A stretch of 5,477 nt of DNA from the NCBI GenBank assembly GCA_020047885.1, contig JAIFNF010000175.1, positions 1 to 5,477 on the forward strand, given 5' to 3'. Origin of the DNA: Gammaproteobacteria bacterium (GTDB lineage: Bacteria > Pseudomonadota > Gammaproteobacteria > Competibacterales > Competibacteraceae). This document shows, piece after piece, positions 1 through 5,281 of the stretch. The position numbers were made by a program, and so were the translations under genes. Each line of letters begins with the position of its first letter. Position 1 is the first letter of the stretch. Below the pieces are notes generated by a model. The model made no database searches, was not told where the DNA came from, and saw nothing but the letters and a program-made list of their open reading frames with translations.

Positions 1-519
1 AGCGGCCTGCGTTTGGGACTGAATAGCTGGGAGGGGGGTGAACAACGGGCTGAGGCGACCAATCGGCTGCGGCTGGCTCAGGAATTTCTCCGTCGGCAAT
101 TGACGCAATCCATCACGACCTATCAAATCAATGATCAACAGGAACGGACGGTCGTGTTTGCCGGGCAAGCGGAGGGTGTCGAATTCGTTGCGCCGATGCT
201 GGCGCAGTTGGGGATGGGTGGATTGTACCGGGTGCGCATCATCGTCGCTGATGGCCGGTTATGGATTCGTTGGCGTCCCTATCTGCCCGCTGATCCAGAG
301 GCGGAGCCTGAGCGGGAGACGGTGTTGTTGGAAGGCGTTTCTAACGTTGAATGGGCCTATTTTGGCTCTGAGCCGGATCAACAACCGGACTCGCCCCGAC
401 GCTGGAGTCCCACGTGGACGCATACCCAGCAGCGACCCCAACTGGTGCGGCTGAATCTCCATTTGGGCGGCGAGCCGTGGCCGGATCTGGTGGCGGTGCT
501 GACCGAAGGTAAGCCCTGA
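1..519 (+). CDS. gspJ: Type II secretion minor pseudopilin GspJ (5' partial)
   Basis: The frame is open from base 1 to the TGA at 517-519, giving 172 residues. No start is visible, so the gene begins upstream. GspJ is a minor pseudopilin that joins GspI, GspK and GspH at the tip of the periplasmic pseudopilus. The visible part starts just after where the N-terminal prepilin helix would be: SGLRLGLNSWEGGEQRAEA, then FLRRQLTQSI, is the usual GspJ stretch after the membrane helix. The beta-rich globular domain follows (VVFAGQAEGVEFVAP, YRVRIIVADGRLWIRW, LLEGVSNVEWAYFG). It ends with LVRLNLHLGGEPWPDLVAVL, the typical GspJ C-terminal strand pair. Roughly 30-40 residues, holding the leader peptide and the GFTLxE-type segment, should lie before the window. 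The ATG at base 28 in this frame is internal and not the true start. The stop overlaps the gspK start by one base (TGATG), which suggests translational coupling. Family assignment rests on motif memory plus the gspK neighbour. Confidence 0.9.
   Translation, partial: SGLRLGLNSWEGGEQRAEATNRLRLAQEFLRRQLTQSITTYQINDQQERTVVFAGQAEGVEFVAPMLAQLGMGGLYRVRIIVADGRLWIRWRPYLPADPEAEPERETVLLEGVSNVEWAYFGSEPDQQPDSPRRWSPTWTHTQQRPQLVRLNLHLGGEPWPDLVAVLTEGKP
506..510 (+). promoter_or_regulatory. Ribosome binding site of gspK
   Basis: AAGGT lies 8 bases before the ATG at 519, inside the end of gspJ. Together with the TGATG overlap it supports 519 as the gspK start. Confidence 0.5.
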
Positions 520-1409
520 TGAATGCGGCAACGATCGGCCATTCGCGTGGTATGGTGCTGGTGATTGTGCTGTGGATCGTGACGCTGTTGGCCGTCATGG
601 CTGGCGGTTTCGCCTATTCCATGCGAGTGGAGACGCGCCTGGCGACCAGCGCGGTCGAACGGGCGCAGGCGCGAGCGCTGGCCGAGGCGGGTGTGGTTTA
701 TGCGCTGGCCTGGCAACTCGATCCGGAAGCGCAGAAAAAGTGGCCACCGAATGGCGATGCGCAGGACTGGGAATTCGGCGGCGGCCGAGTACGGATTAGC
801 GCGGAAGATGCGGCAGGTCGGATCAGCCTGAATAATGCCAATCCGCAGTTGCTGCAGAAAATATTGACAGAATTGGGCGTGGCGGATACCGATGCGGAAA
901 AGCTGTCTGCGGCGATGGCCGATTGGCGTGATCCGGATGATCAGACGACATCGCCGGGCGGAGCCGAAGATGCTGAATACCGCAGCGCGGGTCGACCCGG
1001 ACCCAAAAATGCGCTGTTTGATAGCGTTGATGAGTTGCCGCAGGTGCTGGGGATTGACCGGGATACAGCGCAGCGTCTCGCGGGACTGGCAACCGCCGAT
1101 ACCCTGATTTCCGGCATTAATCCGCAGTGGGCTTCGTCTACAATGCTGCGGGCGTTGGGACTCGACGAACAGGCCGTTGCGGACTATGTGAGCGCTCGCG
1201 CCCAGGCGGCTACCGAAGGAGCTCCACTGCCGACGCCGCCGTCAGTGGATGGAGTCTCTTTCTTTTCCGGTGGTCGTTCCAACACTTATCATATTGCCGT
1301 TGCCGCCCAAGTGGGGACTGGAGCCACCGTTAGCGCGGAAGCGGTGGTTTCAACGCAGAATCCGCCTCAGGGGCAAGTTGCCCGCTGGCTGTCCTGGCGG
1401 TTGCGCTGA
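519..1409 (+). CDS. gspK: Type II secretion minor pseudopilin GspK (pseudopilus tip)
   Basis: This 296-residue protein matches the usual GspK size of about 300. GspK is the largest minor pseudopilin and caps the GspI-GspJ-GspK tip of the periplasmic pseudopilus. The N-terminus has an 11-residue basic leader ending in RG, a predicted prepilin-peptidase cleavage between G11 and M12, and a hydrophobic helix at about 12-33 (MVLVIVLWIVTLLAVMAGG). Position +5 of the mature form is Ile rather than Glu, a known trait of GspK among pseudopilins. Residues 99-110 (AGRISLNNANPQ), 135-141 (DWRDPDD), 153-164 (EYRSAGRPGPKN) and 168-178 (DSVDELPQVLG) are hallmarks of the alpha-helical GspK insertion. A helix-hairpin-like stretch follows at 178-230. 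The end (YHIAVAAQVGTGATVSAEAVV, about 257-277) is the pilin beta-sheet. The ATG at 519 overlaps the gspJ stop by one base, has an AAGG upstream, and leaves a normal-length leader. Identity is secure. Confidence 0.95.
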   Translation: MNAATIGHSRGMVLVIVLWIVTLLAVMAGGFAYSMRVETRLATSAVERAQARALAEAGVVYALAWQLDPEAQKKWPPNGDAQDWEFGGGRVRISAEDAAGRISLNNANPQLLQKILTELGVADTDAEKLSAAMADWRDPDDQTTSPGGAEDAEYRSAGRPGPKNALFDSVDELPQVLGIDRDTAQRLAGLATADTLISGINPQWASSTMLRALGLDEQAVADYVSARAQAATEGAPLPTPPSVDGVSFFSGGRSNTYHIAVAAQVGTGATVSAEAVVSTQNPPQGQVARWLSWRLR

Positions 1410-1432
1410 CGGCCTCATTTTGAATTTTTAAC
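1410..1432 (+). other. gspK-gspL intergenic gap, AT-rich, no clear ribosome site
   Basis: This 23-base gap is the longest in the window and is locally AT-rich (TTTTGAATTTTTAAC). It holds no purine-rich Shine-Dalgarno sequence and no hairpin-plus-T-run terminator. An in-frame TGA at 1421-1423 means the gspL start cannot lie upstream of the gap. Confidence 0.5.
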
Positions 1433-2530
1433 ATGACGATTGAATCTATGGCGTCTTCCCTTTATCCGCGAATCTTGCAAGGCGATTCCCACTGGAGCCT
1501 GGCTGCTTGCTGGCGCTGGCAGCGTGATGGCCTGCTGGGCTGGTTGCCGGTGGGGGTTCGCGGTAAACTCCTCAGCGCTTTTCGGCGATTGATCCTGAAA
1601 CCGGATCCTGAGGGTTTAGCGTTGTTTCGCCAGGAAGAGGGCGAACTTGAAGCACTGACCCGGCAATCCTGGGAGTTACTGGATCGGGAAACACTGCGCA
1701 AATGGATTAAGGCTGAACATCCGTCCGCCATTGTTTTGCAGCTTCCCGCTGATCGAGCGCTGAATCGGGTCGTCACGTTGCCCATGGCCGCCGCGGCGAA
1801 TTTGCGGCAGGTGTTGGGCTATGAAATGGACCGGCTGACGCCGTTTAACGCCAGTGAACTGTACTATGATGCCCTGATTGTGGAGCGCCACCCGGAACAA
1901 CGGCGAATACGGGTGGAGTTGTCGGCTTTGCCGCGCCCCGAAGTCGACGCCGTATTAGCAACCCTGGCAGCGCTGGGCGTCGCGCCGGACGTGGTCGAGG
2001 TGGCAGGAAGCCGACCGGGCATCAATTTGTTACCGAACGAGAAACGGCCCCGGCGCGGCATCTGGCCCCGGCGCTTACGAAATGTGTTGATTGCGGTCAG
2101 CCTGAGCCTGGCGCTGGCGGCAGCCGTGCTACCGCTATGGCAGTATCGAACGCTGGTGATCGGCTTGCAGAAACAGGTCGATGCGTTACAGCGGGAGTCC
2201 GGGCACGTGTTGACCCTGCGCGAGCAACTGGAAAAAGCGGTGGAATCCTCGCGATTTGTCTTGCAGAAAAAACAGAACAGTCCGTCACTCATTGAGTTAT
2301 TGCGCGAGTTGACGACGATTCTACCCGACAATACCTGGCTGGAGCGTTTGCAAATCAAAGGCGATACCGTGCAACTGATCGGTCAATCATCAAGCGCTTC
2401 AGCGCTGGTGAGTGTGATTGAGGAATCAAAAGGGCTGGGCGGCGCGGCGTTCGCGTCCCCGGTAACCAATGATCGGCGCACCGGCAAGGAACGATTCGTG
2501 CTGGGTGCCCGCGTCGTTGCGGAACCGTGA
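1433..2530 (+). CDS. gspL: Type II secretion inner-membrane platform protein GspL (XpsL-like, PilN domain)
   Basis: This 365-residue bitopic inner-membrane protein should recruit the ATPase GspE through its cytoplasmic half and pair with GspM in the periplasm. Residues 1-216 are the cytoplasmic part, which resembles the PilM/GspL actin-like fold. Its best-conserved stretch is 112-167 (RVVTLPMAAAANLRQVLGY, EMDRLTPF, ELYYDALIVE, VELSALPRP). A basic run (RPRRGIWPRRLR, 205-216) precedes the single membrane helix at about 217-236, fitting positive-inside orientation. A probable coiled coil at 240-282 leads into a PilN-like ferredoxin domain at 283-365 (LPDNTWLERLQIKGDTVQLI, then SASALVSVIEES). The layout and size resemble Xanthomonas XpsL more than the longer enterobacterial GspL. 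The start is ATG 1433. The in-frame ATG at 1448 is possible, and neither has a good ribosome site. The last base of the stop is the first base of gspM. Confidence 0.9.
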   Translation: MTIESMASSLYPRILQGDSHWSLAACWRWQRDGLLGWLPVGVRGKLLSAFRRLILKPDPEGLALFRQEEGELEALTRQSWELLDRETLRKWIKAEHPSAIVLQLPADRALNRVVTLPMAAAANLRQVLGYEMDRLTPFNASELYYDALIVERHPEQRRIRVELSALPRPEVDAVLATLAALGVAPDVVEVAGSRPGINLLPNEKRPRRGIWPRRLRNVLIAVSLSLALAAAVLPLWQYRTLVIGLQKQVDALQRESGHVLTLREQLEKAVESSRFVLQKKQNSPSLIELLRELTTILPDNTWLERLQIKGDTVQLIGQSSSASALVSVIEESKGLGGAAFASPVTNDRRTGKERFVLGARVVAEP

Positions 2531-3123
2531 TGAATCCTGCTTCTCCCAGTCTGGCGCATCGGCTCACAGCACTGGTGCTGTTAGTGCTGGTCATCGGCTT
2601 GGGTTATGGGCTGGTCGATCAGGTGTGGATGGGACAATACCGTCACTATCAGGCGCACGCCGAGCGGTTGCAGGATCGTTTGCACAATCTGCAGCGGTTG
2701 GCGACCGCACGTCCCGAGTTGGAAAAGGCGATCCTGAGTATTCGCGATGACCCGCGCACCGTGGCCTACTTTCTCCCCCCCGCCCCGCCCACGTTGGCGG
2801 CAGCCGACCTGCAACAGCGCGTCAAAAGTTTGGTGGAGGGCGCGGGCGGCAATCTGTTAAGCGTTCAGGCTTTGCCGGTGATTGAAGAGGGCGGGGTAGT
2901 GCGTGTGGCCGTGGGCGTCACCTTGCAGGGGGATATGGGCGCACTGCAAAAGACGTTGCATGGCCTGGAGTCGCAAGTGCCGCTGCTGTTTGTTGATCAT
3001 CTCGAAGTGACCGCCCGCCAATTTCGTCCGCGTCTGCCGGATGGCAAGGTCGCTCCGTACAATCGCATTCAGTTGAATGGTCAGTTTGAAGTATCGGGCT
3101 ACTTGCGCAAGGAGGGCGGCTAG
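2530..3123 (+). CDS. gspM: Type II secretion platform protein GspM (subtype b, XpsM-like)
   Basis: This 197-residue bitopic inner-membrane protein should form the L-M pair of the secretion platform. It has a short cytoplasmic N-terminus, one membrane helix at about 12-29 (LTALVLLVLVIGLGYGL), and a helical, probably coiled-coil stretch at about 36-70 (YRHYQAHAERLQDRLHNLQR). A ferredoxin-like periplasmic domain follows at about 79-192 (YFLPPAPPTLAAADLQQRVK, VAVGVTLQGDMGALQKTLHG, PLLFVDHLEVTAR, LNGQFEVSGYLR). These motifs match the subtype b GspM family found in Xps-type systems. I chose ATG 2530 because it gives the same TGATG overlap seen at gspJ/gspK. A GTG at 2527 would add one residue. There is no strong Shine-Dalgarno site, so translation is probably coupled to gspL. 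Stop TAG at 3121-3123 abuts the next start. Confidence 0.88.
   Translation: MNPASPSLAHRLTALVLLVLVIGLGYGLVDQVWMGQYRHYQAHAERLQDRLHNLQRLATARPELEKAILSIRDDPRTVAYFLPPAPPTLAAADLQQRVKSLVEGAGGNLLSVQALPVIEEGGVVRVAVGVTLQGDMGALQKTLHGLESQVPLLFVDHLEVTARQFRPRLPDGKVAPYNRIQLNGQFEVSGYLRKEGG
3109..3115 (+). promoter_or_regulatory. Strong ribosome binding site of gspN
   Basis: AAGGAGG, a near-perfect Shine-Dalgarno, sits 8 bases before ATG 3124 and lies within the last codons of gspM. It is the strongest ribosome site in the window and fixes the start of the next gene. Confidence 0.8.
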
Positions 3124-3813
3124 ATGTTCGCGCAGGGGTGGCAGCCGTTATTCTGGGGAGTCGTGGCGCTGACCGCGGTGGGCGCGCTAGTTGTGGAGTG
3201 GCGGCGTCCGCCGCACTTGCCGGCACCGGCCGTGGTTCAAGCGCCGGATACCGTTACTGTTCCACCTTTGCAACCGTTTCAGCCCTTGCCCTTGTCGCAT
3301 TATGCCGAAGTGGTGGAACGTCCGGTTTTTATTGAAGCCCGCCGCCCGGAAGTGGATGAACCCGTGGCCGCACCGCTGCAAGCGCCCCCGGTGCCCGATC
3401 AGTCGTTGACATTGATTGGGGTCGTGCTGGTGCCGAATACGGTTCCCGCCGCCCTGCTGCGACCTGAAGCGCCCGATGCGGCTAAAGCGGCGCCCGTCCG
3501 ACCGGGTGTGAGAGTGAATGACCCGCGAAATGTAGCGGCTCGGCCGCGTCCTGCGGATCCTGGCGTCAAAGTGCTGCGCGTTCCTCAAGGGGGAATGGTC
3601 GATGACTGGCGGTTGGAAACGGTTCAGGCCGATAGGGTCGTACTGCGCAAAGGCACTGAGGTTCGGGAACTGGCGCTGATGCGTCCATCATCGCCGCCAC
3701 TCCCTGCGCACCCTGCGAAGCCGACGGCGCAGAAGGCGTCGCCTGCTCCACCACCCGTTCCACCTACTCCATCACCTACTGCTCCGCCGCCTGCACCGCC
3801 GCCGGAGTATTGA
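3124..3813 (+). CDS. gspN: GspC-like / XpsN-like bitopic T2SS protein (GspN)
   Basis: This 229-residue protein has one N-terminal membrane helix at about 8-24 (PLFWGVVALTAVGALVV) followed by RR, predicting a periplasmic body. Residues 30-93 form a Pro-rich linker that contains the conserved-looking PLSHYAEVVERPVFIEARRP (56-75). A homology-region-like beta domain spans about 94-185: SLTLIGVVLV and AALL, then WRLETVQADRVVLRKGTEVREL. This is the GspC pattern for the part that binds the secretin N0 domain. No PDZ or coiled-coil domain follows. The two halves of the domain are split by a Pro/Ala/Arg-rich loop at about 113-148. The tail 191-229 is about half proline (19 of 39). In Xanthomonas the gene between xpsM and xpsD, xpsN, does the GspC-like job together with XpsL and XpsM. 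The symbol follows position and Xps naming; the protein is unrelated to enterobacterial GspN. The start is set by the strong site at 3109. Confidence 0.78.
   Translation: MFAQGWQPLFWGVVALTAVGALVVEWRRPPHLPAPAVVQAPDTVTVPPLQPFQPLPLSHYAEVVERPVFIEARRPEVDEPVAAPLQAPPVPDQSLTLIGVVLVPNTVPAALLRPEAPDAAKAAPVRPGVRVNDPRNVAARPRPADPGVKVLRVPQGGMVDDWRLETVQADRVVLRKGTEVRELALMRPSSPPLPAHPAKPTAQKASPAPPPVPPTPSPTAPPPAPPPEY
3804..3807 (+). promoter_or_regulatory. Ribosome binding site of gspD
   Basis: GGAG lies 7 bases before ATG 3815, inside the last codons of gspN. It favours 3815 over the later in-frame ATGs at 3848 and 3866, which have no comparable site. Confidence 0.55.
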
Positions 3814-3814
3814 C

Positions 3815-3904
3815 ATGCATTTCAGAGAGTACAGTCCATTGAGCACTATGTGGGTCCGATCATTGATGACAGGGGGATGCCTGGCGGTTTTGCTGGGCGC
3901 TTGC
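3815..3904 (+). other. Lipoprotein signal peptide of GspD (lipobox)
   Basis: Codons 1-30 encode a polar segment with Arg4 and Arg15, a hydrophobic core (CLAVLLGA) and the lipobox LGAC. The cysteine codon is TGC at 3902-3904. Residue +2 is Ala rather than Asp, so transfer to the outer membrane by the Lol system is expected. If translation began at M12 (3848), the signal peptide would still be intact (18 residues before the cysteine). Confidence 0.75.
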
Positions 3905-5281
3905 GCGACGGTTCCTGAGGGAGAAGCGCCGGCTGAAGCGGATGCCCAGCCGATCATCGCGCCGTCGGCTCCAAGCAGTGCCTCGCTCCAGTTGACTGCC
4001 CAGTCCGGAAGGGAGCATTCAGCCATCGTCGGGTCTACCCCACAATCGGCGATCCTGACCGGAACCGGTCAGTTTGTCGATGCCCGCACCGCCCGAAAAC
4101 CAGCGCCTGCAACGCCTGCCGCCGCGCCATCAGGCAGTGGCGTCACACTCAATTTCGAGGGGGTCAGCATCCGGGATGTGGTGAAGGTGATTTTCGACAC
4201 CCTCAAGGAAAACTATGTCATTGATCCTCAAGTGCAGGGTGAGGTGACGGTGCAAACGAGTCGGCCATTGACCCAGGAACAGTTGCTGCCAACGCTGGAG
4301 ACTCTGTTGCGGGCCAGTAACGCGGTGCTGGTGCGGGAGGGTGGGGTCTATCGGATCATCCCAGTCGCCGGGGCGTTGCAACAGGGTAATCTGACGCCGC
4401 GCCTGCGAGGCAGCGCCGTGGGTTATAGCGTGCGTATTGTGCCGCTCAACTATGTGAGCGCCCTGGAGATGCAAACGATCATCGCTCCACTGCTGCCGGA
4501 GGGGGCGATTCTGCGTGCTGATCCCGCTCGCAATCTGCTGATGTTGGCAGGCACTCCGCAGGAACTCAATAGCGCCCAGGACACGATCGATACCTTCGAT
4601 GTGAATTGGCTCAAGGGGATGTCTGTTGGTATATTTCGCCTGCGCAGCGCCGACAGTCAGGTGGTAGCGACAGAGTTGAACCAGTTGCTGGGCGAGAGTT
4701 CCGGGACGCCGGTTGCGGGTCTGGTCCGCCTGATTGCGCTGAGCAAGCTGAATGCAGTACTGGTGATTTCGCCGCAGAAGGAGTACCTCAAGGAAGTTGG
4801 GACCTGGATCGAGCGGTTGGATGGCATTGGCAGTGAGCGGCTGTATGTTTATCAGGTCCAGCATAGCCGCGCGGATTATCTGGCTGAATTGTTAAACGGG
4901 CTGTTCAATCTGGGTGGAGGGGGCAGCACGAGTCGGGGCGGCGAACTGGCGCCGGGTTTGCGAGGCGGGCAATTGACCAGTGGATCGGTCAGTGGTGGTT
5001 TGTCGAGCGGTGCGAGTTCCGGGATCGGCGGTGCAAGTAGCGGGGGACTGGGTAGCAGTTCGACCGGGATCGGCGGTTCAACCGGAATTGGTCGATCTTC
5101 GAGTGGCGCCGCTACGGGTATGGGGAGTTCAACGGGGACGGGGAGTTCGACCGGGACCAGTCGGGTGTTGGGCGGGGCCGTCCCGGCGGCTCCGGCATTG
5201 GCAGCATCGGCTCTGGTGGACCCAGTGCGGGGATGGAGGAAGTGCGCATTATCGCGGACCCCGATAACAATTCATTACTGA
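3815..5281 (+). CDS. gspD: Secretin GspD, lipoprotein type: N-terminal part up to a frame break
   Basis: As written this frame gives 488 residues, but only about the first 450 are genuine secretin. GspD forms the outer-membrane channel of the T2SS. Residues 1-29 are a signal peptide ending in the lipobox LGAC, with C30 the predicted lipidated residue, as in self-piloting liposecretins. A low-complexity linker runs from about 31 to 108. N0 lies at about 109-184 (VTLNFEGVSIRDVVKVIFDT, NYVIDPQVQGEVTVQTSRPL). N1 is at about 204-265 (VRIVPLNYVSALEMQTII, RADPARNLLMLAGTPQEL). N2 is at about 270-338 (VGIFRLRSADSQVVATEL, LNAVLVISPQKEYLKEV, WIERLD). N3 starts at about 342 (RLYVYQVQHSRADYLAELL) and is interrupted at 366 by a Gly/Ser/Thr-rich stretch. 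From about residue 451 the frame gives non-secretin sequence and stops at TGA 5279-5281, while N3 resumes in the -1 frame. A one-base loss is the simplest explanation. The gene starts 1 base after the gspN stop. Confidence 0.88.
   Translation: MHFREYSPLSTMWVRSLMTGGCLAVLLGACATVPEGEAPAEADAQPIIAPSAPSSASLQLTAQSGREHSAIVGSTPQSAILTGTGQFVDARTARKPAPATPAAAPSGSGVTLNFEGVSIRDVVKVIFDTLKENYVIDPQVQGEVTVQTSRPLTQEQLLPTLETLLRASNAVLVREGGVYRIIPVAGALQQGNLTPRLRGSAVGYSVRIVPLNYVSALEMQTIIAPLLPEGAILRADPARNLLMLAGTPQELNSAQDTIDTFDVNWLKGMSVGIFRLRSADSQVVATELNQLLGESSGTPVAGLVRLIALSKLNAVLVISPQKEYLKEVGTWIERLDGIGSERLYVYQVQHSRADYLAELLNGLFNLGGGGSTSRGGELAPGLRGGQLTSGSVSGGLSSGASSGIGGASSGGLGSSSTGIGGSTGIGRSSSGAATGMGSSTGTGSSTGTSRVLGGAVPAAPALAASALVDPVRGWRKCALSRTPITIHY
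4910..5232 (+). repeat. Gly/Ser/Thr-rich low-complexity coding insert in the GspD N3 domain
   Basis: About 108 codons, with the frame corrected, encode almost only Gly, Ser, Thr, Ala and Ile, with motifs such as SSGIGGASSG, STGIGGSTGIG and GSSTGT. The insert separates the first half of N3 (ending LAELLNGLFN) from its second half (starting MEEVRIIADPDNN). A 14-base unit, CCGGGATCGGCGGT, occurs identically at 5019-5032 and 5064-5077, spaced 45 bases (15 codons) apart. Glycine-rich loops at this place in N3 are known in secretins, but this one looks long. Confidence 0.85.
5123..5158 (+). repeat. Tandem 18-base repeat (2 copies) encoding GSSTGT
   Basis: Two adjacent 18-base units (5123-5140 and 5141-5158) differ only at synonymous positions and both encode Gly-Ser-Ser-Thr-Gly-Thr. 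They lie just upstream of the point where the gspD frame breaks. Confidence 0.85.

Noticed and set aside
1410..1432. Terminator or promoter between gspK and gspL
   Set aside because: There is a short T-run but no stem before it, and the gap is too short to hold a recognisable -35/-10 pair.
1864..2358. A 164-codon open frame on the minus strand within gspL
   Set aside because: It is antisense to the conserved GspL sequence and reads as Ser/Arg/Thr-rich with scattered Cys and no family resemblance; a shadow frame.
3124..3813. Naming this gene gspC, or equating it with enterobacterial GspN
   Set aside because: It lacks a PDZ domain and sits where xpsN sits. Enterobacterial GspN is a different, larger family. 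GspC-like/XpsN-like is the most the sequence supports.
4130..4864. A 244-codon open frame on the minus strand within gspD
   Set aside because: It lies fully antisense to the conserved N0-N3 secretin domains. The translation has no recognisable domain and is rich in His/Gln/Leu, as expected from reading GC-rich coding DNA backwards.
5168..5183. Programmed -1 ribosomal frameshift site in gspD
   Set aside because: The codons TTG GGC GGG GCC GTC contain no standard slippery heptamer and I see no convincing downstream stem. I know of no secretin gene using programmed frameshifting, so a missing base is more likely.
4980..5267. A 95-codon + strand frame over the Gly/Ser segment of gspD
   Set aside because: It is a third reading of the low-complexity repeats (Val/Arg/Gly-rich). 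It has no ribosome site and does not connect to secretin sequence on either side.
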